Source: Parathalassolituus penaei (GTDB lineage: Bacteria; Pseudomonadota; Gammaproteobacteria; Pseudomonadales; Oceanobacteraceae). Taken from it: 64,000 bases of DNA. Below the pieces are notes generated by a model, which saw nothing but the letters and a program-made list of their open reading frames with translations, made no database searches and was not told the origin of the DNA. The stretch lies in NCBI RefSeq assembly GCF_026626885.1, contig NZ_JAPNOA010000026.1, positions 62,001-126,000 of the forward strand, given 5' to 3'. Below are positions 8,364 through 16,744 of the stretch, piece after piece. The translations under genes and the position numbers were made by a program. How positions within the stretch are numbered: the first letter of the stretch is position 1; each line of letters begins with the position of its first letter.

Positions 8364-9151
8364 AGGTGGCACTCCTTAATCGGTATGTTTTATCGGTTAT
8401 TGTTGACCGAGATTCAACAAATGAGGGGGTCAGCGGTTAATGGTATGGCTCATAATGAGGCAGTGCCAGCCCTGAAACATTGACTGAACACACTGTTTTC
8501 GCTGATGGATCAGCGGGTTGTGGGAAGTGGTTGTGTTTTGGGTTGATGTCGAAACATTGCCAAATTTTCATGGGTGGAAATTGTTGCATACGACAATTAT
8601 CAGGGTGTTTATCGTTGTTGCCGATGGTCGGAAATGCAGGTTTTGGATCCAATCCAGTAAAGCCTGCACATCGGCGGCTTGAGTGATTGATTGACAATGC
8701 AAGCATTTTGAGCGTCTTGCTAATGGATGCGTCGAACACTCGTGCAGTTTCGGGTGTGTTGGCAGGGCGCGGAACACAGCACTGCGTGTGGCGGTTTTTA
8801 TTGCGTTGGCATACGCACCGGGGTGTTGCTGAAAGCGGGCTAATTCCCCATCTGTGTGTGTCTGTAATGGCGTCAGGTAGTCGCTTAGACTGTTAATTGT
8901 CCGCTTTGCCAAAAGCCGACAATCCGGTGCGCTCGGCATCGGGTTCTGGTTAGCCGGGTGTTGTTTGCCAATCGCTGTTTATTCGCGTGGCAAGCGAACA
9001 TACCCGCAAACAAGTGAGCAGAAACTCGTCTGCTCCGGTTTCTGGATGTAATGCCTGTTTTCCCGCTGCTGGCCTGTTCGCAGGTGACGATCAGCGGGCT
9101 TTGGTGTTTTCTCCGGCTGCCATCTGGCTGCATCTTGATGGGGTATCGAAC
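8364..9151. other. 788-bp region between divergent DASS and rarD genes
   Basis: Both flanking genes are transcribed outward, so promoters for both should lie here. I see no convincing conserved gene. An open frame on the minus strand (8568-8939) has unusual composition and no recognisable motif. Frames in phase with rarD extend upstream to 8987 but would add 55 residues that RarD proteins lack. Confidence 0.4.
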
Positions 9152-10090
9152 ATGACTGATCAGACCCGTGCCGCAGTTGCGGATGGGGTAGACACTCGCC
9201 GGGAGTTCCGGCATGGCATTGCCTGTGCACTCGGGGCTTATGGCCTGTGGGGTGTATTTCCGGTGTATTTCAAATGGCTGGAGTCGGTGCCAGCGTTTGA
9301 GGTGCTGCTGCACCGTGTGGTGTGGTCGGTGGTGTTTCTGCTGATTCTGGTCACCATGGGTAAACGCTGGGGCGCGGTGATGGGTGTGCTGCGCAACAAA
9401 CGTATGTTGGGCATGTTGTGTCTCAGCTCTCTGATGATTGCCGGTAACTGGCTGGTGTTTATCTGGGCGGTTGCCAATGGCCGGATTCTGGAAACCAGCC
9501 TTGGTTATTTTCTGAACCCGCTGATCAGCATTTTTATGGGTATGGTGTTTTTGTCGGAACGCCTGCGACCGGCGCAGTGGGCTGCGCTGGCACTGGCCGG
9601 TGTTGGTGTGGTGATGCAGGTGGTGCTGTTCGGCAGTTTGCCCTGGGTGGCGCTGGCACTGGCCCTGACGTTTGGTTTTTATGGTTTGCTGCGTAAGCAG
9701 ATTGCCGTGGATTCGATTCTGGGCCTGTTTGTTGAAACCCTGCTGCTGTTGCCGTTTGCGCTGGTGGGTATGGTCTGGTTTGCCCAGGCGGGGACTTTGC
9801 ACTTTGGTAATCAGGGCTGGCATCTGGATGTGTTGCTGGCGCTTTGTGGTGTGGTAACCAGTGTGCCTCTGCTGTTGTTTGCCGGTGGTGCGCGCCGCCT
9901 GCCGCTGATGATGATGGGGTTGCTGCAGTATCTCGGCCCTACCATTTCCTTTACGCTGGCGGTGGTGGTGTATGGCGAACACATGGACGAAGGCCGTTTG
10001 ATGACCTTTGTGATTATCTGGGCGGCACTGGCGATTTTTACCCTCGAAGGATTGCAACAGCGTCGTCGCCGTAAACTGATGCCAGCCTGA
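9152..10090 (+). CDS. rarD: RarD family transporter (EamA/DMT superfamily)
   Basis: The 312-residue product has the ten hydrophobic segments of the drug/metabolite transporter superfamily. It also has the RarD-specific features: an early GLWGVFPVYFKWL, the HRVVWS motif after helix 2, NWLVFIWAV, and SLGYFLNPLISI in the middle. RarD was first linked to chloramphenicol sensitivity; its natural substrate is uncertain. ATG 9152 gives the usual family length, while the upstream frame to 8987 would add an odd extension. The ribosome site is weak (GATGGGG). A clear intrinsic terminator follows at 10116-10150, so the gene stands alone. Confidence 0.9.
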   Translation: MTDQTRAAVADGVDTRREFRHGIACALGAYGLWGVFPVYFKWLESVPAFEVLLHRVVWSVVFLLILVTMGKRWGAVMGVLRNKRMLGMLCLSSLMIAGNWLVFIWAVANGRILETSLGYFLNPLISIFMGMVFLSERLRPAQWAALALAGVGVVMQVVLFGSLPWVALALALTFGFYGLLRKQIAVDSILGLFVETLLLLPFALVGMVWFAQAGTLHFGNQGWHLDVLLALCGVVTSVPLLLFAGGARRLPLMMMGLLQYLGPTISFTLAVVVYGEHMDEGRLMTFVIIWAALAIFTLEGLQQRRRRKLMPA

Positions 10091-10115
10091 TCGGCTGGCT
10101 TACGGTGTTTTCAAT

Positions 10116-10150
10116 CGCCCGCTTTGCAAGAAGGCGGGCGTTTGTGTTTT
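10116..10150 (+). terminator. Intrinsic terminator of rarD
   Basis: CGCCCGC and GCGGGCG pair around an 11-base loop and are followed by TTTGTGTTTT. Confidence 0.8.
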
Positions 10151-10173
10151 GGGTCCCTGAACAGGAGCAGACA

Positions 10174-10707
10174 ATGAAACAACTCGGGTGGATAACAGCA
10201 CTTTTATGGGCAACGCTGTGGCTGGGTGGTTGTACCGGTATGCCACAAGGCGTCAGTCCGGTCAGTGATTTTGATGGCGAACGGTATTTGGGCCAATGGT
10301 ATGAAATCGCCCGGCTTGATCACTCGTTCGAACGTGGGCTGGAGCAGGTGACGGCCACCTATTCACGGCGCGAAGACGGTGGCGTAAAGGTAATTAACCG
10401 GGGCTATTCGCCGGAAAAAGCCGAGTGGAAAGAAGCCGAAGGCAAAGCCTATTTTGTAGAAACCCCGGACAAGGGTTATCTGAAAGTGTCGTTCTTCGGG
10501 CCGTTTTACGGTTCCTACGTGGTGTTTGGCCTCGGCGCGGATTACCAGCATTCGTTTATCTCCGGGCCGGATCATTCGTATCTGTGGCTGCTGGCGCGTA
10601 CACCGACGGTGAGTGATGAGGTGTACCAGCAGTTTGTTGATGACGCCAAAGCCCGTGGTTTTGATACCAGCCAGCTGATTCGGGTAAACCAGAAAGCCGC
10701 TGAGTAG
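10174..10707 (+). CDS. blc: Outer-membrane lipoprotein lipocalin
   Basis: The 177-residue protein starts with a lipoprotein signal ending in the lipobox LGGC, so it should be lipid-anchored in the outer membrane. The mature part has the lipocalin signature: DFDGERYLGQWYEIARLDHSFERG (cut here by memory of the GxW motif), then NRGYSP, and a closing YLWLLARTP strand with the conserved Arg. Bacterial Blc proteins bind fatty acids or lysophospholipids and act in envelope maintenance. ATG 10174 has AGGAG at about 6 nt. The gene follows the rarD terminator and is followed by repeats, so it probably has its own promoter in the short gap. Confidence 0.92.
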   Translation: MKQLGWITALLWATLWLGGCTGMPQGVSPVSDFDGERYLGQWYEIARLDHSFERGLEQVTATYSRREDGGVKVINRGYSPEKAEWKEAEGKAYFVETPDKGYLKVSFFGPFYGSYVVFGLGADYQHSFISGPDHSYLWLLARTPTVSDEVYQQFVDDAKARGFDTSQLIRVNQKAAE

Positions 10708-10771
10708 CGAATGCCTGCTCGGTGATTATTAAACGGTACTCTTGAGCTTATCTCCGACATCGGATGGCTAG

Positions 10772-11035
10772 GGACCCTCTGAATAACTCGGTGCCCGCTC
10801 TGGCTTATCGGGATGGTGATGAATCACGAAGCCGGTTTGATGGCATAGCGGGCTACGTCGAAAACCGGCGACACCGAGTCATCACCATCCCGAAAGCCCC
10901 AAAGGGCGCGGGCTGCAGCGCATTTGAGCGGTGTTGACGAACTTGAAAAGGACTCGTCATTTCGCTGCGTTCGTCGCCTTGCTCACACGCGCTGCAGCAC
11001 TCGCGCAGAGCTGTGCAGAGTTATTCAGAGTGTCC
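10772..11035 (+). mobile_element. MITE-like element M1, complete copy with CTAG duplication
   Basis: The ends are near-perfect inverted repeats: GGGACCCTCTGAATAACTC at 10771-10789, and at 11018-11036 the complement of GGGACACTCTGAATAACTC (18 of 19 match). CTAG occurs at 10768-10771 and again at 11036-11039, consistent with a 4-bp target duplication and a 264-bp element. Inside, TCGGGATGGTGATGA pairs with a distant TCATCACCATCCCGA, giving a strong secondary structure. No transposase is encoded. A related, left-truncated copy lies at 20093-20397. A YTAR-type 4-bp duplication is what I recall for IS701-like transposases, so that family is a guess for the mobilising enzyme. Confidence 0.75.
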
Positions 11036-11246
11036 CTAGGACCTTGTCCCCCGGTTAATAGCTCCTGCGTATCGGCTGTGATGATCACTAAATCGCGGCT
11101 AACAGCTTCGCTGCTGCCGTTCCTGCAGTAATTTGCAACCCGCATTTATAGAAGTGTCTCGGTACGCTTGAAGCTTGGCCAATACAACAAACGGGCTGTC
11201 AGCCGCGATGGCATTGCGGGTATTCGCGGTGTGGATGGATGCTGCT

Positions 11247-11305
11247 CGCCCGACGCCCGACGCCCGACGCCCGACGCCCGACGCCCGACGCCCGACGCCC
11301 GACGT
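11247..11305 (+). repeat. Heptanucleotide tandem array H1 (CGACGCC x7)
   Basis: Seven exact copies of CGACGCC (11251-11299) with partial units on each side. The left flank (GGATGCTGCTCGC) matches the left flank of array H3 at 32650-32661. The right flank (TCTACTCGGCTTGTTA) matches the junction between array H2 and repeat R1 at 32303-32319. The array runs into the 3' end of the LuxR/hydrolase gene. Confidence 0.85.
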
Positions 11306-11317
11306 CTACTCGGCTTG

Positions 11318-12997
11318 TTACTGGACGCTTGCTGTCAGTGCCAGTGGTTGTTGGTGCTCTTCAATCATCTGTGCCAGACGTGTAAACACCTGTTCGGCAT
11401 GGGAGATCACCAGGGTTTGACCGGCATCCAGTTCTTCCATTTGCAAGTGCGGATTGAGTTCCTGCAGGGTGCGGACAAAGCGTGGCGGTGTGGTGCGGTT
11501 GTAGATGCCGAGCATGCCGCAGAAGGGTTGGCTGACCTGTGCGACCAGTTGATCCCAGTCGGTGGTGGTTTGTTGTAAATCCAGCTCCAGCCCGGCGCCG
11601 TTCTGGTTGTAGTTGTAATGGTAGGTGCCGAGTTTGCCCTGACGGGCGGATTCCGCGTGTAACACCTCGAGGTCGGCCGGTGAGTCGGCAAAAATGGCTT
11701 CTACCCAACGCTCGGGTCCCAGTTTGCGTACTTGCACCATACCCAGACGAATCAGCATGCGGGTGATCCAGAAGGCATGGCGGGCCGACCACAACATGGC
11801 GCGTTGCTGGGCGGGGACACCTTGCAGGTCGACGCCCGGTTTGAAATGCCCTGATGGTGAAGCGGCCAGCAATCCGGCGAAGCGCTGCGGATAACGGCTG
11901 GCCAGTGCCATGGCTGGAATCAGGCCGGATTCGTGGCTGAGCAGCCATGCCCGTTCAATGCCGAGCTGATCAAGCACGGCAATGCAGTCATCTACCTGAT
12001 TGTCGAGTGGGTCGGCAATCGGGCTGGCAGGCGGGGTGCGGCCGTAGCCAGGCCGTTCCGGAATAATCACGTCAAGGTTGAATCGGTGCGCCAGTTCGCG
12101 GTCCTGTTCGAAATCACCCGCACCAAAAAATGGCCCGTGCATCAGTACCACGGGCACTCCCGACGGCGGGCCGTACCGACGCCAGCCAATCAGTCGACCG
12201 TTGCGTACCACGTCCCCCAACGTTAACGGCCAGGGGGACATCAGGCCAGGCTGTTCGTGGCCAAGGCTACGCCCGCTGCTGCGATTGGCCAGCGCGGCAC
12301 CGGCTGCCACAACCTGATTCTGGCGATTGGCGCCCATCTTCTGCATCACGGTTTTGATTTGCTGGCGCACGGTGCCCAGTGATCGGCAGCGTTGTTCGCT
12401 AATCTGTTCGGCGCTCAGGCCCTGTGCCAGTCCCGCCAGAATTTCACGTTCCGCCACCGACAAACCGAAGACTTCACCCAGCGCCAGTTCGATGGACTCT
12501 GGCCAGCGGCACTCCAATGACTGAAATACAAACACCCGATGTGGGGCGTGGTAGGTGGCTGTCATGATCAGCGGGGTATCCGGATTGCCCGCAGGCCAGG
12601 TTTTGATCAGGGTGGGGCCGTTGTGCCGATAAAGGCGCTGACGGAATTGCTCGAACTCACCGGCCTTGATGCCAAGGCGCTGGTAGTTATCACCATCCAT
12701 GCTGTGGAACAGGTCGCGCGCGGCCTGATTGCACGCCAGCAGAATACCGGTTTCGGTCAGCACCAGCGTTGGTGCGAGTTCGTCCTTCACCATGGTATGC
12801 AGCTGGTCATTGAGCATGGCCTGACGCTCAACATCACTGATCAGTAACGCCAGCTCCATCGTGGCTTCGCTGCTCAGCGGCATGCCGCTGCGAGTGACGG
12901 GCTCCAGAAAGCTCAGCAGCTCATCGTAGTCTTGCTGGTGATGAATAATCGCCAGCACCATTTCCCGAAGCTGGTTGTGTCCGGCGGGTAGGCTCAT
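11318..12997 (-). CDS. LuxR-type HTH regulator fused to alpha/beta hydrolase
   Basis: The 559-residue protein has three parts. Residues about 1-165 include a PAS-like sensor region (LAPTLVLTETGILLACNQAA). Residues about 178-235 are a LuxR/GerE helix-turn-helix (LSVAEREILAGLAQGLSAEQ, then GTVRQQIKTVMQKMGA). Residues about 255-545 are an alpha/beta hydrolase with the oxyanion segment VVLMHGPF, PERPGYG, and a nucleophile elbow S354-H-E-S-G in which Ser357 is the likely nucleophile and the usual first Gly is Ser. Such fusions may couple hydrolysis or binding of a small ligand to transcription; the ligand is unknown. ATG 12997 has an AGAAGAG site at about 8 nt; a TTG nine codons upstream is in frame. 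The gene is divergent from the repeat lipoprotein, which could be a target. Confidence 0.8.
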   Translation of the reverse strand: MSLPAGHNQLREMVLAIIHHQQDYDELLSFLEPVTRSGMPLSSEATMELALLISDVERQAMLNDQLHTMVKDELAPTLVLTETGILLACNQAARDLFHSMDGDNYQRLGIKAGEFEQFRQRLYRHNGPTLIKTWPAGNPDTPLIMTATYHAPHRVFVFQSLECRWPESIELALGEVFGLSVAEREILAGLAQGLSAEQISEQRCRSLGTVRQQIKTVMQKMGANRQNQVVAAGAALANRSSGRSLGHEQPGLMSPWPLTLGDVVRNGRLIGWRRYGPPSGVPVVLMHGPFFGAGDFEQDRELAHRFNLDVIIPERPGYGRTPPASPIADPLDNQVDDCIAVLDQLGIERAWLLSHESGLIPAMALASRYPQRFAGLLAASPSGHFKPGVDLQGVPAQQRAMLWSARHAFWITRMLIRLGMVQVRKLGPERWVEAIFADSPADLEVLHAESARQGKLGTYHYNYNQNGAGLELDLQQTTTDWDQLVAQVSQPFCGMLGIYNRTTPPRFVRTLQELNPHLQMEELDAGQTLVISHAEQVFTRLAQMIEEHQQPLALTASVQ

Positions 12998-13205
12998 GCA
13001 GTGCTCTTCTTGACAGGTATTCAAGTGCGACGCTCAGTTGGGACGAACAGTTCAGGTAGCTGGCCACGTGACTGTTCCTGACGTTTTTTATCTTAAGGCC
13101 TGAAATTTATACCAGATGGTAGATGAGGGCGAGCCATTGGTCTCAAGACAATAACGCCAGCACTCGTCGTGAGTGACATGACTCAAATTCCAGGAAGGGA
13201 CAATC

Positions 13206-16076
13206 ATGGTGTTATTGATCAAAAAACCGTTGGTGATGGTGATTCTGGCGGCATCGTTGGCCGCTTGTGGCGGTGAAGAAAGTAATTCGGCAAGTACCGG
13301 GGATACCAAAACCGATACGGTAAATGATAGTGGCTCAGGTACGGATACTGGCTCAGGTACGGATACTGGCTCAGGCACAGATAGCGGCTCAGGTACGGAT
13401 ACTGGCTCAGGTACGGATACTGGCTCAGGTACGGATACTGGCTCAGGTACGGATACTGGCTCAGGTACGGATACTGGCTCAGGTACGGATACTGGCTCAG
13501 GCACGGATACTGGCTCAGGCACGGATAGCGGCTCGGGTACCGATACTGGCTCCGAAACTGACACAGGCTCTGAAACCGACACTGGCTCTGAGGCTGGCAG
13601 TGGTGGTGACTCATCTGCCGGATCTGATGGCTCTGAAACCGACACCGATACTGGCTCCGAAACCGACACTGGCTCTGAAACCGACACTGATACTGGGTCT
13701 GAAACCGATACTGGCTCAGGCACAGATTCCGGCTCAGGCACAGATTCCGGCTCAGGCACAGATTCCGGCTCAGGCACAGATTCCGGCTCGGGCACAGATT
13801 CTGGCTCGGGCACCGATACTGGCTCTGAAACCGATACTGGCTCTGAAACCGACACTGGCTCTGAGGCTGGCAGTGGTGGTGACTCATCTGCCGGATCTGA
13901 TGGCTCTGAAACCGATACTGATACTGGCTCTGAAACCGATACTGGCTCCGAAACCGACACTGGCTCCGAAACCGACACTGGCTCCGAAACCGACACTGGC
14001 TCCGAAACCGACACTGATACTGGCTCTGAAACCGATACCGGCTCTGAAACCGATACCGGCTCTGAAACCGATACCGGCTCCGAAACTGACACCGGCTCAG
14101 AAACGGATACCGGCTCCGAAACTGATACCGGCTCTGAAACCGATACTGATACTGGGTCTGAAACTGACACAGGCTCTGAAACCGATACTGGCTCTGAAAC
14201 CGATACTGGCTCTGAAACCGATACTGGCTCGGAGGCAAATGAATGGGTGGAGTCTGTGGTTGCAACGGCACAGACCTATGCCTATCAGGGCGATGCTGAT
14301 AACGGTGCAATCCAGAAAGTCAGTGCCTCCCATCACTGGTTGCTGACCACCCAAACCCGTGTGGCGCAGGAAGAGATTACGGAGACGGATGATCTGGGTG
14401 AAACCACTACCAGCACGGTAGATGTCACTCGCCATTCGTTTGCTCTGGAATATGTTGAGCGTGATGGTCAGGCGTTAACAACGGTTGCGTCTCGCATGCT
14501 GGTGAGTGATGCGCCAACCGAAAATGACCGTGCGCCAGAGGCCCTGATGTCGACCAGTGCCGACGGTTCGGTGGTGTGGGTGGTGCACGACTCCACCGCT
14601 TTGCAGGGTGAGGAGCTGATCCAGAATGTGCTGGTGCAGCGTTGTGAAATGGTAGTGCCAAGCAGCGCGCCAGTAGAGGCCGCCAACTACCGTGCCAGCA
14701 GCACGGCAACCCTCAGCTGCAACAGTGCTGGCACGGTGACGGCCAGTGGTGATTTATCCCTGCAAGATCTGGTTATCCAGAGTTCGCCAAACGGCACCTA
14801 CGCGGTGATGGGCTGGAAAAATACCAACGCTGAAGGTGCGTCATCGGATTATCGGGAGTTCCGTCGCTGTGATTTTGATGCAGCACGCTCGTTCGCCCGG
14901 ACCAGCTGCGATAACAGTGCCCAAACCGGTTTTGTGTTCAGCAGTAATACCGAAACGGTTAATGCGGTTCAGGTTGGTGTGACCAATACCGGGACGGCAG
15001 CAGCTCTGTTGAGATTCAACCGTCCGACGGAACTCGACGATCTGCAGTTGCATGCTCTGCTGGTGCGTGGTGATGGCCGTTACAACTACGGTTACGACGG
15101 CGCACAGTTTTTGGAGGAGACTGCCGCAACGGCCACCGATAGCAGCTCGCCGTTTTACGAGCAGTCCAGTGATGCTGTGCTGTTTGCAGGGGTTGGTCAG
15201 TACGACATCAATGTGCTGTTTACCGAGCGCGAGTTCCGCAATCTGTACGTCGGTGGCCAGTATCAGCAGGTGCAGTTCTGGAGTAATCCTCAGTATGTAA
15301 CGCTGGGTGGGTATGAGGGCGCGGGCGTCAATCAGGTGATGTTGACCGCCCAAACCTTCGACTACCTGACGCCGGAAAATGCCGCCAGTGAGGATTTTAT
15401 AGGGATTACCTCGCTGCCAGCGGCTGAGTTTTCGACAGGTTATTCGTCCCAGGACACTGAAACCACTCGTAGTCAGTTGACCTTCCAGACTCTGTGGATG
15501 GACCTGAACGGTGCGCTGGTGACTCGCCCGGCGGTTGCCCTGTTTGATGCAGCAACCTACTACGACTCCGGGGATATCCAGATGCGATCGGTTCAGACTC
15601 ACACCCAGGCGGTGGTGCTGCCCGACAGTGATTACACCGTCAGGGCGGGTGACTGGGCGGCATCCCCGCAGTTACGGGATGGACAATTGTTCCTTAATGG
15701 CCCAGAACGGAATGGTATTACCAGTCTGGCGTTGAACTATGACGCTGATGATGGCTGGAGCTTTGGCAACGGCTGGTTCTTTGCTGACGACACCAACTCC
15801 ATGTCGGGAGATTCAGCATTAACCGTGCTGGATGGTGCTCCGGTGGTCTGGTCTGCCTGGTACGACTCGGATTTGGGTCAGCAGCAGATGCGTTACCGCG
15901 TGGGAGCTGCTGCGGATACTGCCTCGGCTGAAGAGGTAGTTGATGAAGCGGTTGATGGTACTGACGATCCAGTCTCGGATACGTCGGATCGTAGTGCGGT
16001 AGAGCCTGCCGCCGTGGGTACGCCGATAGCGGCCAGTGGCTGGAGCAAGTTCAAGGCCTTGTTTGGTAACAACTGA
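13206..16076 (+). CDS. Large lipoprotein with hexapeptide (GSxTDT) repeat stalk
   Basis: The 956-residue protein has a lipoprotein signal with lipobox LAAC at residues 18-21. Residues about 41-343 are almost wholly repeats of GSGTDT, GSGTDS and GSETDT, interrupted twice by the same block GSEAGSGGDSSAGSDG. The stalk is acidic and lacks hydrophobic residues, so it should be an extended spacer, like Ser-Asp stalks of surface adhesins. Residues about 345-956 form a non-repetitive domain rich in beta-forming residues and Tyr, of no family I recognise. It probably lies on the cell surface or in the periplasm. GGAAGGGA precedes ATG 13206. The repeated DNA is prone to length change. A strong hairpin (16083-16113) follows. 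Confidence 0.75.
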   Translation: MVLLIKKPLVMVILAASLAACGGEESNSASTGDTKTDTVNDSGSGTDTGSGTDTGSGTDSGSGTDTGSGTDTGSGTDTGSGTDTGSGTDTGSGTDTGSGTDTGSGTDSGSGTDTGSETDTGSETDTGSEAGSGGDSSAGSDGSETDTDTGSETDTGSETDTDTGSETDTGSGTDSGSGTDSGSGTDSGSGTDSGSGTDSGSGTDTGSETDTGSETDTGSEAGSGGDSSAGSDGSETDTDTGSETDTGSETDTGSETDTGSETDTGSETDTDTGSETDTGSETDTGSETDTGSETDTGSETDTGSETDTGSETDTDTGSETDTGSETDTGSETDTGSETDTGSEANEWVESVVATAQTYAYQGDADNGAIQKVSASHHWLLTTQTRVAQEEITETDDLGETTTSTVDVTRHSFALEYVERDGQALTTVASRMLVSDAPTENDRAPEALMSTSADGSVVWVVHDSTALQGEELIQNVLVQRCEMVVPSSAPVEAANYRASSTATLSCNSAGTVTASGDLSLQDLVIQSSPNGTYAVMGWKNTNAEGASSDYREFRRCDFDAARSFARTSCDNSAQTGFVFSSNTETVNAVQVGVTNTGTAAALLRFNRPTELDDLQLHALLVRGDGRYNYGYDGAQFLEETAATATDSSSPFYEQSSDAVLFAGVGQYDINVLFTEREFRNLYVGGQYQQVQFWSNPQYVTLGGYEGAGVNQVMLTAQTFDYLTPENAASEDFIGITSLPAAEFSTGYSSQDTETTRSQLTFQTLWMDLNGALVTRPAVALFDAATYYDSGDIQMRSVQTHTQAVVLPDSDYTVRAGDWAASPQLRDGQLFLNGPERNGITSLALNYDADDGWSFGNGWFFADDTNSMSGDSALTVLDGAPVVWSAWYDSDLGQQQMRYRVGAAADTASAEEVVDEAVDGTDDPVSDTSDRSAVEPAAVGTPIAASGWSKFKALFGNN
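13327..14238 (+). repeat. Intragenic 18-bp tandem repeats with an embedded larger duplication
   Basis: The unit GGCTCAGGTACGGATACT and its variants recur some fifty times in frame. Runs of identical units occur near 13354-13500 and 13727-13790. A larger block encoding GSEAGSGGDSSAGSDG with flanking GSETDT units appears twice (about 13545-13690 and 13818-13960) with almost the same DNA. This indicates recent unequal exchange or slippage. Confidence 0.95.
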
Positions 16077-16082
16077 GCAAGG

Positions 16083-16113
16083 AGTGATTATCCGGCCTGG
16101 CCGGATAATCACT
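16083..16113 (+). terminator. Perfect 13-bp hairpin after the repeat lipoprotein gene
   Basis: AGTGATTATCCGG and its exact complement flank CCTGG. It begins 7 bp after the stop codon. No T tract follows, so termination efficiency is uncertain. Confidence 0.6.
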
Positions 16114-16213
16114 CGTACTGATCAGAAGTCGTGGTGCTGTGAATTCAGACTGTGATCGTATCCGGGGTTGTGGTTAGGCTTGAAAATTCTGGGGGCGTGG
16201 GTGTGGTAAGCAT

Positions 16214-16744
16214 ATGAGTGAATACATACGAGTGGTGTACGCCTGTCAGACGGGTTCCCGTTATGCACCCGAAAAAACCGTGCCGCTGATTCATGGTCTG
16301 TACGACCAGACCTGGAAAATGCAGCGTGACGCAGAGGTCGGCAGTGTGATGCTCTGCTGTGATGGTTTTTTGATGCATTGCCTCGAGGGAGAGCCTCACG
16401 CGGTGCGATCCCTGTACCGGGAGATTTGTTTAAGTCGTTATCTGTGCGACCCGATGATGCTGTATCAGATGTCGGTACCAACCCGTCTTTATCCGGCCGA
16501 TAGCCATAAGCTGGTGCTGCCGCGCACCGAGGTGCGGATTTATCTGACCGAACACTGGATGGAAGTGTTTAACCCGTTCTGGTTAAAAGACGAACAGATC
16601 GAAATGTTGCTGCTGTATCTGGGGGATGTGCGAGGAGCCCAGTACCGCGATGCGACCGTTCGCCGAATGGAACGGCCAACAACGCGGTTGCTGGAGCGTC
16701 TGCAACAAGGATTACGCTGGCTGCAGTGGCCGGTCAGTCAGTAA
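16214..16744 (+). CDS. BLUF-like domain protein with altered flavin-site residues
   Basis: The 176-residue protein matches the BLUF fold through RVVYAC (first strand, with the Tyr at residue 9), GSVMLCCDGFLMHCLEGE (strands 2-3), and VRSLYREICLSR (helix 2). In functional BLUF photoreceptors the motif before LEG carries a Gln essential for flavin signalling; here that position is His55. The Asn that holds the flavin is not evident near residues 36-39 either. The C-terminal 75 residues are a helical extension. It may therefore be a light-blind BLUF relative or use another mechanism. The ribosome site is weak. Its 3' end overlaps the convergent aminotransferase gene by 33 bp. Confidence 0.7.
   Translation: MSEYIRVVYACQTGSRYAPEKTVPLIHGLYDQTWKMQRDAEVGSVMLCCDGFLMHCLEGEPHAVRSLYREICLSRYLCDPMMLYQMSVPTRLYPADSHKLVLPRTEVRIYLTEHWMEVFNPFWLKDEQIEMLLLYLGDVRGAQYRDATVRRMERPTTRLLERLQQGLRWLQWPVSQ

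Noticed and set aside
8568-8939. Possible 123-residue minus-strand gene
   Set aside because: It has no ribosome site, a His/Thr/Arg-rich composition unlike its neighbours and no motif.
8885-10057. A 390-residue minus-strand frame opposite rarD
   Set aside because: It is rich in Gln and His, typical of the shadow of a membrane-protein gene, and has no start site.
11036-11062. Short remnant of repeat R1 (GGACCTTGTCCCCCGG) beside the MITE-like element
   Set aside because: Only about 16 bases match and they are partly palindromic, so chance cannot be excluded.
13219-14310. Minus-strand and alternative-frame open reading frames across the lipoprotein repeats
   Set aside because: The 18-bp repeat keeps all frames open; only the plus frame has a lipoprotein signal and a non-repetitive domain.
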